Shown: positions 11,886-23,185 of the stretch, piece after piece
How the letters are laid out: each line of letters begins with the position of its first letter
Numbering within the stretch: the first letter of the stretch is position 1
From: Hyperoodon ampullatus
Taxonomy: Eukaryota; Chordata; Mammalia; Artiodactyla; Ziphiidae
Direction: 5' to 3'
NCBI GenBank assembly: GCA_949752795.1
Contig: OX457075.1
Coordinates: 8,236,001 to 8,300,000, forward strand
Length of the DNA stretch: 64,000 nucleotides
The notes under the pieces: generated by a model
Seen by the model: the letters and a program-made list of their open reading frames with translations, nothing else
Databases searched by the model: none
Told to the model about the DNA's origin: nothing
Translations under genes and position numbers: made by a program

Positions 11886-12076
11886 GGCTTCCCTGGTGGC
11901 GCAGTGGTGGAGAGTCCGCCTGCCGATGCAGGGGACACGGGTTCCTGCCCCGGTCCTGGAAGGTTCCACATGCCGCGGAGTGGCTGACCCCGTGAGCCAT
12001 GGCCGCTGAGCCTGCGCGTCCGGAGCCTGTGCTCCGCAACGGAAGAGGCCACAGCAGTGAGAGGCCCGCGTACCGC

Positions 12077-12103
<27 letters not shown>
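11886..12103 (+). mobile_element. CHR-type SINE, short form
   Basis: Forward short SINE beginning GGCTTCCCTGGTGGCGCAGTG and ending in a poly-A tail of about 25 bases. Its target-site duplication is CCAGCTTGG at 11877-11885 and 12104-12112. The tRNA-like B box region reads GGGTTCCTGCCCCGG, so it is slightly diverged from GGTTCG. Confidence 0.95.
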
Positions 12104-12107
<4 letters not shown>

Positions 12108-12419
12108 CTTGGCTTAAAATCCTGATCCTGCCATCTGCCAGCCGGGTGACTTGGTGCAGGTCAGGAGACCTCTGCATGCCCCTTTAACAGCTGGTGATGA
12201 ATGCAAGCTCCTGTCTTGTGGGTCCGTGACGTCATCCCTATCAGGAGCCGAGGAAGCCTGGACAACAGAACTTTGCAAACCTTGAGGTCTGCAGCTCAGT
12301 GAGACGGTGAGAGCACTGGACTCCTAAAGAGCCTTCATTGTGGGTCAGTAGAAGAACTGAAGAGTCTTGACCTAGGACACTTTAATGCTCCAGGACAACT
12401 CCACCCGTGACGATGGAGA

Positions 12420-12580
12420 TGTCCCATATCTGTACTCTCCTACATAGAAGCCACGGGCTCCTAGCACCCAAATGTGGCTAGTGCAATTTGGGAACTGATT
12501 TTTAATTTGATTCGATGTTCACTTCTTGAAATTTAAATACTCACAGATGGCTACTGTCTGGGACAACACAGTTCTAGAAC
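12420..12580. mobile_element. hAT-type MER fragment (family uncertain)
   Basis: AAATGTGGCTAGTGCAATTT, ATTTTTAATTTGATT and ATGGCTACTGTCTGGGACAA resemble the well-known non-autonomous hAT transposon containing 'atgtggctagtggctaccgtattggacag'. Ends are not clear enough to mark target-site duplications. Confidence 0.45.
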
Positions 12581-12705
12581 AGTGGTTCTCAACTCAGGCT
12601 GCACGTTTGAATCCTCCAGAAGCTTTCAAAAGTCTTGAAGACCTGACCTCATACAATTTAAATCCTAGCATGAGAAGTAAGAGTTCCCTAGGTGACTGTA
12701 CTGTG
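12581..12705 (+). mobile_element. MER5A-like hAT MITE fragment
   Basis: Begins CAGTGGTTCTCAACTCAGGC and continues GCACGTTTGAATCCTCCAGA and CCTAGGTGACTGTACTGTG, following the layout of MER5A ('cagtggttctcaaactttagc...tcacctgga...caggtgatgctgatgct'). This is an old non-coding DNA transposon derivative that abuts another hAT fragment. Confidence 0.6.
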
Positions 12706-14029
12706 TAGCCAAGGCTGGGGCCTGCTGCTCAGGAATGGGCAGGGATTTCGTTGTGTAGGTGCTCGTGTCATGCATGGCTCTTGCCTTGCTAAACAGGAGA
12801 GTGATGGAGACCGGCTTGTTCTGGGATGTAGCCACTTGGATTTTTCTCTATTGAGGACTTTGGTAAGTTTGCTCTTGGAACAAATTCTAGAGATGCCTCC
12901 AATTGGGGCAGGCTAATTGGTCTTGTTTTTTCACAGTCCTGGGCATGTGTCTCCCTTGGCTGATAGGATTGGAGAGCGTCCCTGGGGGGGGAGAGGGAAT
13001 GGTTTGGGTGAGGGGTGGGAAGAAGGGATGTGGACCACGCACGCTACAAGGATAACGAGAGGCTTCCTCTCCAAGCTCTGAATGGCCCTCCCTCTTCCAG
13101 TTCCCCTTACACTTTCCCAAAGAGAAGTTTCATTTCATACCAGGGATAAGAGGGCTTTAGTAGAAGGATACAGGGGCTTCCTACCTCCTTGTACAGAAAA
13201 GTATTATTGATAACTTGAAACCCAATTAGACCAGGAGGGAAACACTTTGTTGGGACTGAAGGAGCCAGAATCGGGTTTTAATGAAAAACACATTTTATTT
13301 CTAAAGTAACTGGTCTTATGTTCATTCCAGAGAAAGTCCTCAGCGCTCAGAGAAGAGGAATGTAATCAAATGATAACAAGGGTGTCCAGGCCCCTCACAA
13401 AAGCACTGTCCCTGTAAGTGGTTACTTCAAGGGCTTCTCCTGCTGCTTCCCCAGTCCTTGCTGGTGGTGACTGGTGGAACTTATTCTTATTTGAAGTCAA
13501 TGCAGGTGAAGGCAGCCCCCTCAAAAGCTGGGAGGGAGTCTGCTGAGAGACAGATAGGCTCTAGAAATGGAAACAGGGAGCAAAAGACGTGTAAGCAGAC
13601 GGTCTTCACAGCCTGCTGGACGGTGCCTGAGCCGGGAGACCTCCCTCCCCGCCGCCGTCCCTCAGCCCAGTTCCAACATCTCACCGCCCAACTGTGGAGA
13701 AGAGGCAAGGAAGGGTGAAACAAGCCTTCAAGGAAGGAGGAGATCTCATTTGAAGACCTAGAAAGGCTCAGAACTTGCAGTTCTGGATTTCTTGTTAATG
13801 GACTCGTCTTAGACTTGACACAGTTTCACCCTGTTTTTGCCACATGAGTCACTTGGCTCTACTGGAGGGAAAGAGTCCCTAAAGAGCACAGAAGTGTCAA
13901 CAGCTGTTGATGGTTTCCCTTTCCATATTGACCCCGAGGCCCTTGGTACCATTGTCCAGTAGTGCTCACAGCCTCCTTTCTGATGGAAGGGAATTCCCTC
14001 CACCCAGGACTCTGACCACTGCATGTCTT
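12706..14029. other. low-copy non-coding DNA
   Basis: No recent repeat and no gene were recognised. Overlapping open frames near 13458-13761 arise in a locally GC-rich stretch (CCTCCCTCCCCGCCGCCGTC) and have no recognisable protein signature. Confidence 0.4.
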
Positions 14030-14151
14030 CAGCACATACTAAGTAAAAAACGTGTTATAGGTAGTATCTCATTTAATTCTCAAAATTATCTCCATTTTGT
14101 TATCTACGTTTAACAGAAAGGATAAGTGGCTTATCCAAATCCCATGTCTGT
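14030..14151 (-). repeat. MIR remnant (left part), split by an L1
   Basis: ATCTCATTTAATTCTCAAAA, TATCTCCATTTTGTTATC and GATAAGTGGCTTATCCAAAT match an antisense MIR core ('aggttaagtgacttgcccaagg'). The matching continuation ('tttgaacctgtgctcctaac') resumes at about 15187-15230, past the inserted L1. Confidence 0.6.
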
Positions 14152-15186
14152 TTTCTTTTTTTAAACATCTTTATTGGAGTATAATTGCTTTACAATGGTG
14201 TGTTAGTTTCTGCTTTATAACAAAGTGAATCAGCTATACATATACATATATCCCCATATCTCTTCCCTCTTATATCTCCCTCCCTCCCACCCTCCCTATC
14301 CCACCCCTCTAGGTGGTCACAAAGCACCGAGCTGATCTCCCTGTGCTATATGGCTGCTTCCCACTAGCTATCTATTTGACATTTGGTAGTGTATATATGT
14401 CCATGCCACTCTCGCACTTTGTCCCAGCTTACCCTTCCCCCTCCCCGTGTCCTCAAGTCCATTCTCTAGTAGGTCTGTGTCTTTATTCCCATCCTGCCCC
14501 TAGGTTCTTCATGACCTTTTGTTTTTTTAGATTCCGTATATATGTGTTAGCACACGGTATTTGTTTTTCTCTTTCTGATTTACTTCACTCTGTATGACAG
14601 TCTCTAGGTCCACCCACCTCACTACAAATGACTCAATTTCATTTCTTTTTATGGCTGAGTAATATTCCATTGTATATATGTGCCACATCTTCTTTATCCA
14701 TTCATCTGTCGATGGACACTTAGGTTGCTTCCATGTCCTGGCTATTGTAAATAGAGCTGCAATGCACATTGTGGTACGTAACTCTTTTTGAATTATGATT
14801 TTCTCAGGGTATATGCCCAGTAGTGGGATTGCTGGGTCATACAGTAGTTCTAATTTTAGTTTTTTAGGGACCCTCCATACTGTTCTGCATAGTGGCTGTA
14901 TCAATTTACATTCCCACCAACAGTGCAAGAGGGTTCCCTTTTATCCACACCTTCTCCAGCATTTATTGTTTGTAGATTTTTTGATGATGGCCATTCTGAC
15001 TGGTGTGAGATGATATCTCATTGTAGTTTTGGTTTGCATTTCTCTAATGATTAATGATGTCGAGCATTCTTTCACGTGTTTGTTGGCAATCTGTATATCT
15101 TCTTTGGAGAAATGTCTGTTTAGGTCTTCTTCCCATTTTGAGATTGGGTTCTTTGTTTTTTTGATATTGAGCTGCATGAGCTGCTT
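14152..15186 (-). mobile_element. L1 3' end with ORF2 C-terminus, 5'-truncated
   Basis: On the minus strand this carries the last part of L1 ORF2 and the 3'UTR. The recognisable ORF2 C-terminal residues include [35 protein letters not shown] and EYYSAIKRNEI. ORF2p is the L1 endonuclease and reverse transcriptase; only the region after the RT domain remains. At least one frame break separates the 14527-14928 frame from the upstream 14941-15177 frame, so it is non-functional. The 3'UTR ends with the reverse of ATTATACTCCAATAAAGATG-type sequence (TCTTTATTGGAGTATAATTG) and a short T-run. The insertion splits an older MIR. Confidence 0.93.
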
Positions 15187-15230
15187 AGAATTTGAACCTG
15201 TGCTCCTAACCTCGGCACTATTAGGTGAGG
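15187..15230 (-). repeat. MIR remnant (right part)
   Basis: AGAATTTGAACCTGTGCTCC TAACCTCGGCACTAT is the continuation of the MIR fragment that stops at about 14151. It corresponds to the MIR segment 'gggatttgaacccaggtctg'. The two parts were separated by the L1. Confidence 0.55.
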
Positions 15231-16029
15231 AATAGGCTGGAGCTCCCCCTCGTGGTCATCGCGCAAAACCAACAGTTCCTGCCTTGATTGGTTTCTGCCT
15301 ACTTGTCCTTCCTCTTCCATTATTATGGGTCTCTTCTTTCCAAACCCTGGCCATTAAAGTGATAGGATTAAATCCCAAATTTCATCCTTCGTCCACGCTA
15401 GCCCATATTTCTATCTCTTTCCAGAGAGCCCTAAACTCTCGTCTGATATCTAACTTGAAACTATGCACCCTATCCCTTGGGACTCTTTATATTAAAAACA
15501 AACAAAAAAACCCAAAAAAACCTCACAGATCTCCCCAAATAATTTTTTGTGCTTCATTCCATTTCCTAGCATTAAGCAACCTCCGGCTTTTCTCTGAAGA
15601 CTCCATTTATCTTGTAACCATCTCCAGCATATCCTTCTCTCCTTCCTTTCCCTGAACGGAACAGAAGGCGGGTTGGCAAGTCTGTGCTTCCCACCGCTGC
15701 CCCCAACCTTTGTTTCGTGACCTTTATCCAACGACCTTGCCAAGTTGAGATTGACACACCAGAATCTGTAACACTTTCTTTCCTTAACCTGGCTCCCAGG
15801 CTTCCTTTTCTTGCTCAAATCCGAGGGATTCCGACATGAAAACTGATCATCCTCCCAGCTCTACTCAGGCACAATTCAAGTTCCACATCCTCAGGGAGCT
15901 CGCTGTCACCTCCGCGGAGCTGCTCAGCTGGGTGGCAGTAAAGATTGTCGTGGGCAGCTTGGCATTAAGTTCTCTGAAGCTAACGGGACTAGGTTTGAAT
16001 TCTGGGCCTGTCACTTGTGTGCCTCGGAG
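15231..16029. other. pyrimidine-rich low-copy DNA
   Basis: The plus strand is C/T-rich and may hold decayed L2, but I cannot assign it firmly. An A-rich tract lies at 15495-15521. No gene was recognised. Confidence 0.35.
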
Positions 16030-16190
16030 CAAATGGCCCAGCCATCTGTAGCTTTAATTTATTCATCTGTAAAATGGGATAATAATAATAATACCTTACT
16101 GACTGGGGTGTTACAGAGATTTAATGAGATAGTACACGGAAATTGCCTAGCATAGTATCGGGCACTTTAACTCCACAATCAACATAAGCT
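16030..16190 (+). repeat. MIR remnant
   Basis: TTTATTCATCTGTAAAATGG GATAATAATAATAATACC, then TTACAGAGATTTAATGAGAT and GCCTAGCATAGTATCGGGCA, is the classical MIR layout ('catctgtaaaatggggataat ... tgaggattaaatgagataat ... tgcctggcacatagtag'). It includes an expanded (ATA)n run. Confidence 0.75.
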
Positions 16191-16269
16191 GGAATTATTA
16201 TTATTATTATCAGCATCACTGAGAATTCCTCCACTACTTAGATCTTGAACTCGTAAATTTTCCAAGACC

Positions 16270-17300
16270 ATAAGCTCCTCCCTGCTTGTACCTTTCTGAC
16301 CCCTTCATTTCATTAAAGCAACTCTTAATTCTCGTTGGGCTCTTGCCCATCATTCATTACTCATTGGGTTCCTATTACATTCTGGGTGGTCCTTCCCACA
16401 ACCCCCTTCCCCTCTCAAGCCCTCAGCCCCTTCTCAGCCTCTTTCCCTCTCAGTGGATTGCCTTTCCTTTCACTCTCTTGAAGACAAGTCTCCCCTACCT
16501 GAGTTCCTTCAAGGTCTCACCTCTATGCTCAGCATCTCTGCTTCTTCTTTGTTGTTTTATTCACCGTCTCTTTCTTCATTCTTCTCACAGGCAGGGAGGT
16601 CTGCACTTTTTCCTCATTCCAACGAATCTCTCTAGCTGTGCTCTTAACTCCATCCTGTCCTACCATCTCTAAGCCTGTGATCCCACAAGTCTTCCCAGCG
16701 CAGTCGTCATGCTCCTCAGCCAGGCTTGATGAGAATTTCTCCTCCTGTAGCTTCCAGAGATCTGCCCAATTCTGTCTCTTCCCTTAATTCCTCTCCCCCT
16801 CATCCTTTAAAAGTTTCATTTGGTATCTTCTCCTCTTCTTTGCACCCCATCCTTGTGAGCTATTCGTTAGGCTCTGCCTGTTGACTTTTACTTTCTGTGC
16901 CCTCCTCTCCCTCTAGGTGGTCTAATTCTCCTTGCGTATCCATGTCGTTCACAGCCATGTCTAGCTCCAGGCTGAAGATCGGGTGCACATCTCCAGTTAT
17001 CTGTTGGGCCCAAGCTTCATGCGTTCAGTTACCATCTGAGCTGAGCATCATCTGTGTTGAGTCCTCATATCCCAAGCACCAGCCCTCCTTCCTCCAACTC
17101 CCTTCTTTCTTCCATATTTCTACTCATGGTACCCTTTTCCATAGACTCAAAACTTCAGAGTCAATGTTGAAATTTCTTTTTCCTATAATCACTGCATCTA
17201 ATCAGTTATCATTTTCCTTAGAGTCTCTACCCAGGATGTCTTTCATCTCTCCTTCTTTACACTTCCACTGCCTCTAAATTGATTCAGGGTCTCATCTTCT
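16270..17300 (+). repeat. probable L2 3' region, highly diverged
   Basis: A long C/T-rich segment whose right part resembles the L2 3' region: CATCTCTCCTTCTTTACACT, CCACTGCCTCTAAATTGATTCAG and GTCATAATACCTGCC follow the order of L2 'tccactgccaccaccctggttcagg...ggattattgcaatagcc'. The left part is only compositionally compatible. L2 is a long-dead mammalian LINE, and no intact frame remains. Confidence 0.4.
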
Positions 17301-17419
17301 TGGACTGTCATAATACCTGCCTATGTCATCACTTCCAGATTCTTTTCCTTCCAACACATCCTATCTTTATACTATTGTTTGTACGTTACTTTCTAAAGTC
17401 AACTGTGTTCATGACTCAA

Positions 17420-17540
17420 TTCATTTATTCAATCATTCACTCAATCATTTGTTCATTTCTAAAATTGATGGAGTTCTTTCTTTGCACAAAGCCTTACAGA
17501 TAGATAAAGTAAGACACAGTGTTTTTATACAGAGTTATTA
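17420..17540 (-). repeat. L2 3' end (antisense)
   Basis: ATTCATTTATTCAATCATTC followed by ACTCAATCATTTGTTC and TTCTTTCTTTGCACAAAGCC matches the antisense L2 terminus ('ttcattcattcaacaaatatttattgagc'). Confidence 0.5.
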
Positions 17541-17589
17541 GATAATAGCTAAAATGTACACATTTAAAATGTCAGTGGTCCAACATGGT

Positions 17590-17880
17590 AGAGTCACAGT
17601 TTCATGCAGATGTGAGGCAGGAGGAAGGGTGGGCTGTTTCACACATACCTTTGATGTCCAGCTCTTCCATCCAGTGGCTCCATCATCTTTTAGAGAGAGC
17701 TCTGGAGACCTCTCCCGGATCCTCTGTACTTGGTCAGCAGAAAAGGGAGCACATGAAACGGTGCAGGAGACGGCTTAGAGGCCAGGCTTGGAAGTGGTAC
17801 ACATCGCTTCTATCCACATTTCTATCTGCATTTCACAGACAGAGCTGCGTGGGGCTGGGTAACGTAGTCTATTGATACTT
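17590..17880. mobile_element. ERVL-type LTR fragment
   Basis: TCTTCCATCCAGTGGCTCCATCATC, AGGCCAGGCTTGGAAGTGG and TACACATCGCTTCTATCCACA parallel the fragment at 63430-63890 (TGGCTCTGCCATCACC, GGCCAGTCCTGGAAATGG, TGTCCATCACCTCTACC). This is a known mammalian LTR type with a '...ggccaggcctggaagtggcgcacatcacttccgcccacattcc' core. Exact subfamily needs a repeat search. No internal viral sequence is adjacent. Confidence 0.45.
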
Positions 17881-18169
17881 GCTAAAAGAAAAAAAGAAGC
17901 AGAGATAGAGGTGAGGCCGAGCAGCTCTGACACCGAGAGCATATACAGTTTTGTAAGGACAGTCAAATAAACCGATGATCAAAATATAATGCACCCATTA
18001 CCCACTGACTTCAGAGCAGGTTTGAGCTTGAGTTTCAAGAAATTCCCAACTTTAGCCCCAAGAGAACTTGCCCAGTTCAACTTCCTTAGAAATCCCTTGT
18101 GTTCTAAATGCAACTGTTTGCTCCTAAAGCCCACATGGGCTTCTTTTCCCCTCTGGGTCTGTGTTTATG

Positions 18170-18360
18170 AATTTCCCTAAGATTTGTCTTCTGTGCCATC
18201 ACACTTTCACCTGACAAAGTCCCACCATTCCTTAAAGACCCATTTCAAATGCAACCGTGAAGTCTTCCCTGACTTCCTTCCCTCTTCTAAAGCATTTGCA
18301 CCTCTTTGTAAGGCACATTTTTCACTTTATCTTATATTATAATAAGATCTTAGCTCGTTA
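18170..18360 (+). repeat. L2-like 3' fragment
   Basis: TTCCTTAAAGACCCATTTCAAATG, AGTCTTCCCTGACTTCCTTC and TAAAGCATTTGCACCTCTTTG follow the L2 3' layout ('ctcaaatgtcacctcctc...aggccttccctgacc'). Assignment is by eye. Confidence 0.5.
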
Positions 18361-18624
18361 CCAGACCATGTGCTTGAGAGGAAGTGTAGGCTAAAGCCAC
18401 GGCTGCTTTTTGTATGTCCTGAAACATGGTGCACGATGTCTTGAACAAAACTGGAATACAAGACATAAGCTTCGTTAAACTGAATCCTTGTTTTTCATTG
18501 ACATTTCTTGTCTTTCCAATCCTACCTTGAACTCGGGAAGTCTCAGACATTCCTAACAGGGTGTCTTGTATATGACCTAAATATGTGTTTGCTGCTTGGT
18601 TTATTGGTTAATTGATAAAGATGG

Positions 18625-18765
18625 AGGATGGTATAGGGATAGTGAGAGAGACTCAGGTTCTCATCCTGACTCTACCATGCATTGGTTGTGGGACCACTGC
18701 ACATATTTAAGCTTCAGCTTGATCGTTTATAGAGTTGATCTAAATGACTTCCATGTTACTTTCTT
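18625..18765 (+). repeat. MIR remnant
   Basis: GACTCAGGTTCTCATCCTGACTC, ACCATGCATTGGTTGTGGGACC and TTTAAGCTTCAGCTTGATCGTTT follow MIR ('tctggattcgaatcccggctctgccacttactagctgtgtgacc...cctcagtttcctcat'). Confidence 0.65.
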
Positions 18766-20009
18766 GTTCTAAGAACCAGTTCCATGCCTTGCCCACTACT
18801 CCAAGAACATCCCTAGGGCTCTAGGTTGGAAGCAAATAATTCACAGAGAGCCAGTTAACAATTGAATTCAACAGAGAAAGATATGCTTAGTTAAGTTGAA
18901 GCATCAGATTATAAAAGATAGAGAAAGAACAAAGGAGAGAGATCTTGGATAATCTGGGGAAAGAGTTGCCCTCTGGCATGGTTAGCCCCTGTAGGGTGAG
19001 GAAGCTTGCAAAGCACAGGTTCCCAGTACTGGTGGGGAAGTGGAGGCAATGCCACCCCTGGTGTAGCCAGGAATTCATCAGTGTGTGTTTTTCATCATCA
19101 TAATAACTGGGATTTGATGGATGGGGCCAAGGACAACAAGGCCTCCTGCAATGCACTGGACAGCCCCACACATCAAAGAATTATCATGCTTCACACATAA
19201 TTTTCAGATGCCCCACTGGACATATAATTGGGTGAAAACCCTGTTTAGAATTATCTGAGCCTAAATCAATAAACTGGGGAGTCTGTAGTCTATAAAACAC
19301 TAGAACATATTTTTACCCTGTTTTAAAACTCACTGAAGTTTTCAGTAAAGCATCAATTCTGTAAATTGACAGAAAGCAGTACTTTATTGTATTTGGAACT
19401 TCACCAAAAGTTGTTCATCGTTTTAGAAAATACATCACTAACAGTAATGCCATTGCATTGTTTGAATCACAATAAAATATTCCCATATCAGTCCACATTC
19501 ATGGTCAGTACCTTCTGGTGATTACCTGTAGAAGAGCAGGTATCTGAGTATTACCTGCTGTGTTCTAGTCATGCTTGAGTATTACCTCTTGAAACCCTCT
19601 CCTTGGATTTCTCCTTTCCATTATTACAAGCAGGATGTCATATGATTTTTAAAGTTATGTCTATAGGTAGGTTATCTTATTTATGAATTTTGCTTTAGAA
19701 TAACAAATGGAGTTGTTTAAAATACTTCATATAAAAAGGACATGAGATATCATTGGGTTGAGATCCACTGAGGTAAAGAATCAAGGGGTTCATGAGAAGC
19801 TGACCATAGAAGATTACATTTGTATTCATGTCGGGACAAAATTAGCCTTTGATTCTACTACGTGGACTTGAAGACTAGAGCTTATATGTAGTTCATCCAT
19901 TTCTAACGTCCTCATATCTGTTGAAACAAAACCAAAAAACTCTTCTCCTAATAATTAAAACTTGCTGAATGTTTCATGTTTTACTGAGCATTTGTATTTA
20001 GAATATTTC
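18766..20009. other. low-copy non-coding DNA
   Basis: AT-rich sequence without a recognisable gene, RNA or recent transposon. Confidence 0.4.
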
Positions 20010-20380
20010 ATTTGGTTCTCAAGACCACCCCATGAGGTAGGTACAGGTCATTGTTATTATTCTTATTATTTGCTGAGGAAATTGACATAAAGAGAGATTA
20101 CATGACTTGCTTTAGGTCACCTCTCTAGGTAGGTGGATAATGCTGGATCCTCTTACTCAATCACACTTTCTTGTCATGTCACTCACTCTGGAAGGATGGC
20201 ATTTTATTGGTGCAGAATGCACAGACAAGCACACTAATTCAAGCGTTGATTCTGAACATCAATGGAGTTCATGTCTTCTAGACTTTCTGTGAGAATAAAA
20301 TGAGGTAAGACATGTAACCATGTTAAGAACAGAGCTTGGCATAAGAAAGGTACTCAGTACTGATATGTTTCTCTCCAAAC
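20010..20380. repeat. two MIR remnants, opposite orientations
   Basis: At 20010-20150, antisense MIR: TTTGGTTCTCAAGACCACCC, CATGAGGTAGGTACAGG, TTTGCTGAGGAAATTGAC and GCTTTAGGTCACC. At about 20285-20380, a sense MIR end: AGAATAAAATGAGGTAAGAC, GAGCTTGGCATAAGAAAGGTACTC. Both are old and diverged. Confidence 0.6.
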
Positions 20381-22980
20381 TCTATGGCTACAAGAAGGTA
20401 CCCTGGTTATTCTCCTAGAGGCAGAAAAGACTGGGTCTATGCTCATGGAGACCTGGAAGCATCTTGTGCACAACTGGAAAACTTAAGAGCAGGCTCAGGT
20501 AGAGATCTTCCTGCTTTGTCAGTGGCCAGGACGTCTCAATGAGTCATCCTTCCCAGGCTAGGTTTTAAAATGTTTCCCCTTGCACCACCTTTGTGAAAGC
20601 CACCACTCACTCCTCATCAAAATGAACAGGTGCAAGAGCTTGAGGAGAGCACAGTTAAGCACACGTTTGGATCTGTAGCCACTCCCTACTCTACAGCATC
20701 CGTGGAAAGCTTGGCAAACAGGAAGACGTCCCACCCAGCCTGGAGGTCTCAGGGGAGGCACCGAGGCCCCAGCACATGGCTCTGGATTTCCTCCCACCCT
20801 CATCTCCCAAGCATGGACTTAACCTGAATAAATAGAGGGGGAGGAAAACAGGAAGCAGTAAAATAGTTCAGTGGAAAGTAAACACACAGCAAAGGCACGG
20901 GCCTTCTCTCTGCCTATTAGGCTCTGTGGGAAACTGAGAAAAGCAGAATCTATGAGGAAAGGCCCCTCTAGTGGTTTTGGTCTGTCTCCCATTCTGCCCA
21001 ATCTTTCCCCAGCCTGTGCACAAACATACGCTCACATAACCCTGCTTCCCCACTCCCTGTCCTTCCCCTGGAATAGGTTGATCCCGTGGAGGGTGTGCAA
21101 GACCACAATACATTTATTCTAAATTAAACTATGGGTAGAATGCTATTTATCAACACTTTTCTACATTGTTCATCTCCCTCTTTGTTAAGCTTCTTACCAA
21201 TGCTGTTGAAACTGGAGTCAGTCAGTGATCCAATCATGCCCCTAAATGAATCACTGTCATACATGAAAAACTTTGGACCAGGGGTCTGGAGGTTGGGCGT
21301 GTTGTTCTAGCTCGGTCTCTGCCACCTGTGAAGTCAGATTATTCCTCTTAGCTTCAGTTTCCTTGTTTGTAAAATGACAGAGCAGGAATAGATGATATCT
21401 AAGGAGAGAAAGCAAGACACCCTGTGTCCTAGTCTAAGGCCATGAGCATGCAGAAGCCCTGCAGCTACTATCAGATGTGTGGACTTTAATGAAGTAGGCA
21501 TGATATTTACTTGTGGGAACATTCCTCTGTCCAAGAGATGGTCTGTGTCTCGGGCAGCCAATCGAGTGTCTCAGAGCTCCTGAAAGGCATCCATGTGAAA
21601 AGAACAAAGTTAACCTTTAATTACTTTGAAAGTATAGTTGTAAGGTCTTCTAACACTAATTTGAAAAGGACAATGAACCACTTTGGGGTACTAGTGTGTG
21701 GTCCTACACATAACAAAACATATATTCTGTAACATACATCTTCTGTTGCTTCTCCAAATCTTAACCATTCGAGGAAAGGTTACCTTTAGTGGAGGAGAGA
21801 ACTAGATAACTTCATTCTCACACTTACTTCTTACTCTGATCATGACAGTTATCCCAACATTCCTTTGCACATGAGATTTGTTGAACATGACCTATGGGCT
21901 AAAGTGATCTACAACCTCAAGAAGCATCTTGAAACCTTAGACCATCTCTGCTCTGGCACAGGGGCAAGGAGCTAGGACTATATGGCTGAATGCCTCCTAG
22001 AAGTTGACCAGATAGCCACAATCAAGGTCCCTGTGTCCTCACAGTGGGATAGTGACTTCTCATGCTTTGCCATGACTCAGGACCAGTGCATTTCCATTGC
22101 CCCACTCCTGACAGATGAAACTTGACTTTACATCAAAGAAGCTCTTTCCTGTAACCGCTCTTGGGTACTAATAGGTTTTTGGCCTGAGATTTACTGCATT
22201 ATGGTTTCATGATGAAATTGGGGAAGGAGAGCTATGTTTTCAGAGGCTCTGTCAGTGCACAGTGGGTCCCCTCCAGACAATGAGGCTACTGTGGAGGAGA
22301 AGAGACCCTGCTGGGGCAGATCCCAGGCGGTTTGATTTAGGAGGTGCACACATCTGCCAGGCACTGCAGAACCATCGTGATGTGCCAGAGGAATCCAGGT
22401 TTCAGAGGGGGACTGAAGCACCGGATTCGTGGACTGGCTCCATAGGAGCATGGCTGGGATTCTCATTTCCCTCCCGGTTTTAGGATATGTGTTCCTCCAT
22501 AGCTTTATGGTGATTTCAGTGTAGTCCTAATCTGCCTGGTGTTTCCAAAGTTGATTTTGACTTCCTATCCTCTCATTCCATCTTTACCAACCTGCAGAGG
22601 TTCTGGGCTCAGGACCCCGAGGACCATGTTTCCTTTGAACTCTTTGTTCTTGGACTGAGGTCAAACGGACACCTTCGTGACCTTGGAAATGCAACTATTG
22701 CCAAGTCCCTGTATCACTTTGAAGTGAGTCACGATGCCATCAACATACTATCAGGATAGTCTTTGGAGCGTGGTATTATATTTGAAACAGAAGTGTATAC
22801 TTACAAATTACTAACACTAGCACCCCAAAGAGGTTTGGGATGAGAGTAAGCCATCATCACTACTGTTGGGTTCAGAAACACACCATTTTTATTGTGACTT
22901 AGGGGTCAGGGGGCATGACCAATGTGACCTAAAGGTGACAATATTCTTCTCTCTTTCCCACTCCTCATGCATCCCCTGGT
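20381..22980. other. low-copy DNA with a MIR remnant
   Basis: Mostly unassigned. At about 21270-21400 a sense MIR is visible (TCTAGCTCGGTCTCTGCCACC, TTAGCTTCAGTTTCCTTGTTTG TAAAATGAC). Open frames of 70-90 codons on both strands have no recognisable signature. Confidence 0.4.
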
Positions 22981-22989
22981 CAGTTAAAT

Positions 22990-23185
22990 TACTGGAATTC
23001 ATATTATTGAAAATTGCATTTCTGAAAGTGTAATTCTTTGCATATTGGTCTACTCTCTAGAAAGCAACATGAGACAGGGATTATATCTTTTCATTTTTCT
23101 AAAAAAAAAAAAAGTCAATGTTCAGAAAGAGCCTGGCACATGGAATTTCTTTAACAAATATTTATCAATGAATGAATGAAATTTA
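22990..23185 (+). repeat. L2 3' end
   Basis: AGACAGGGATTATATCTTTTC, AGAAAGAGCCTGGCACATGG and ATTTATCAATGAATGAATGAAA match the sense L2 3' terminus ('cagggattttgtctgttttg...cctggcacatagtaggcgctcaataaatatttgttgaatgaatgaa'). An A13 run interrupts it. Confidence 0.7.
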
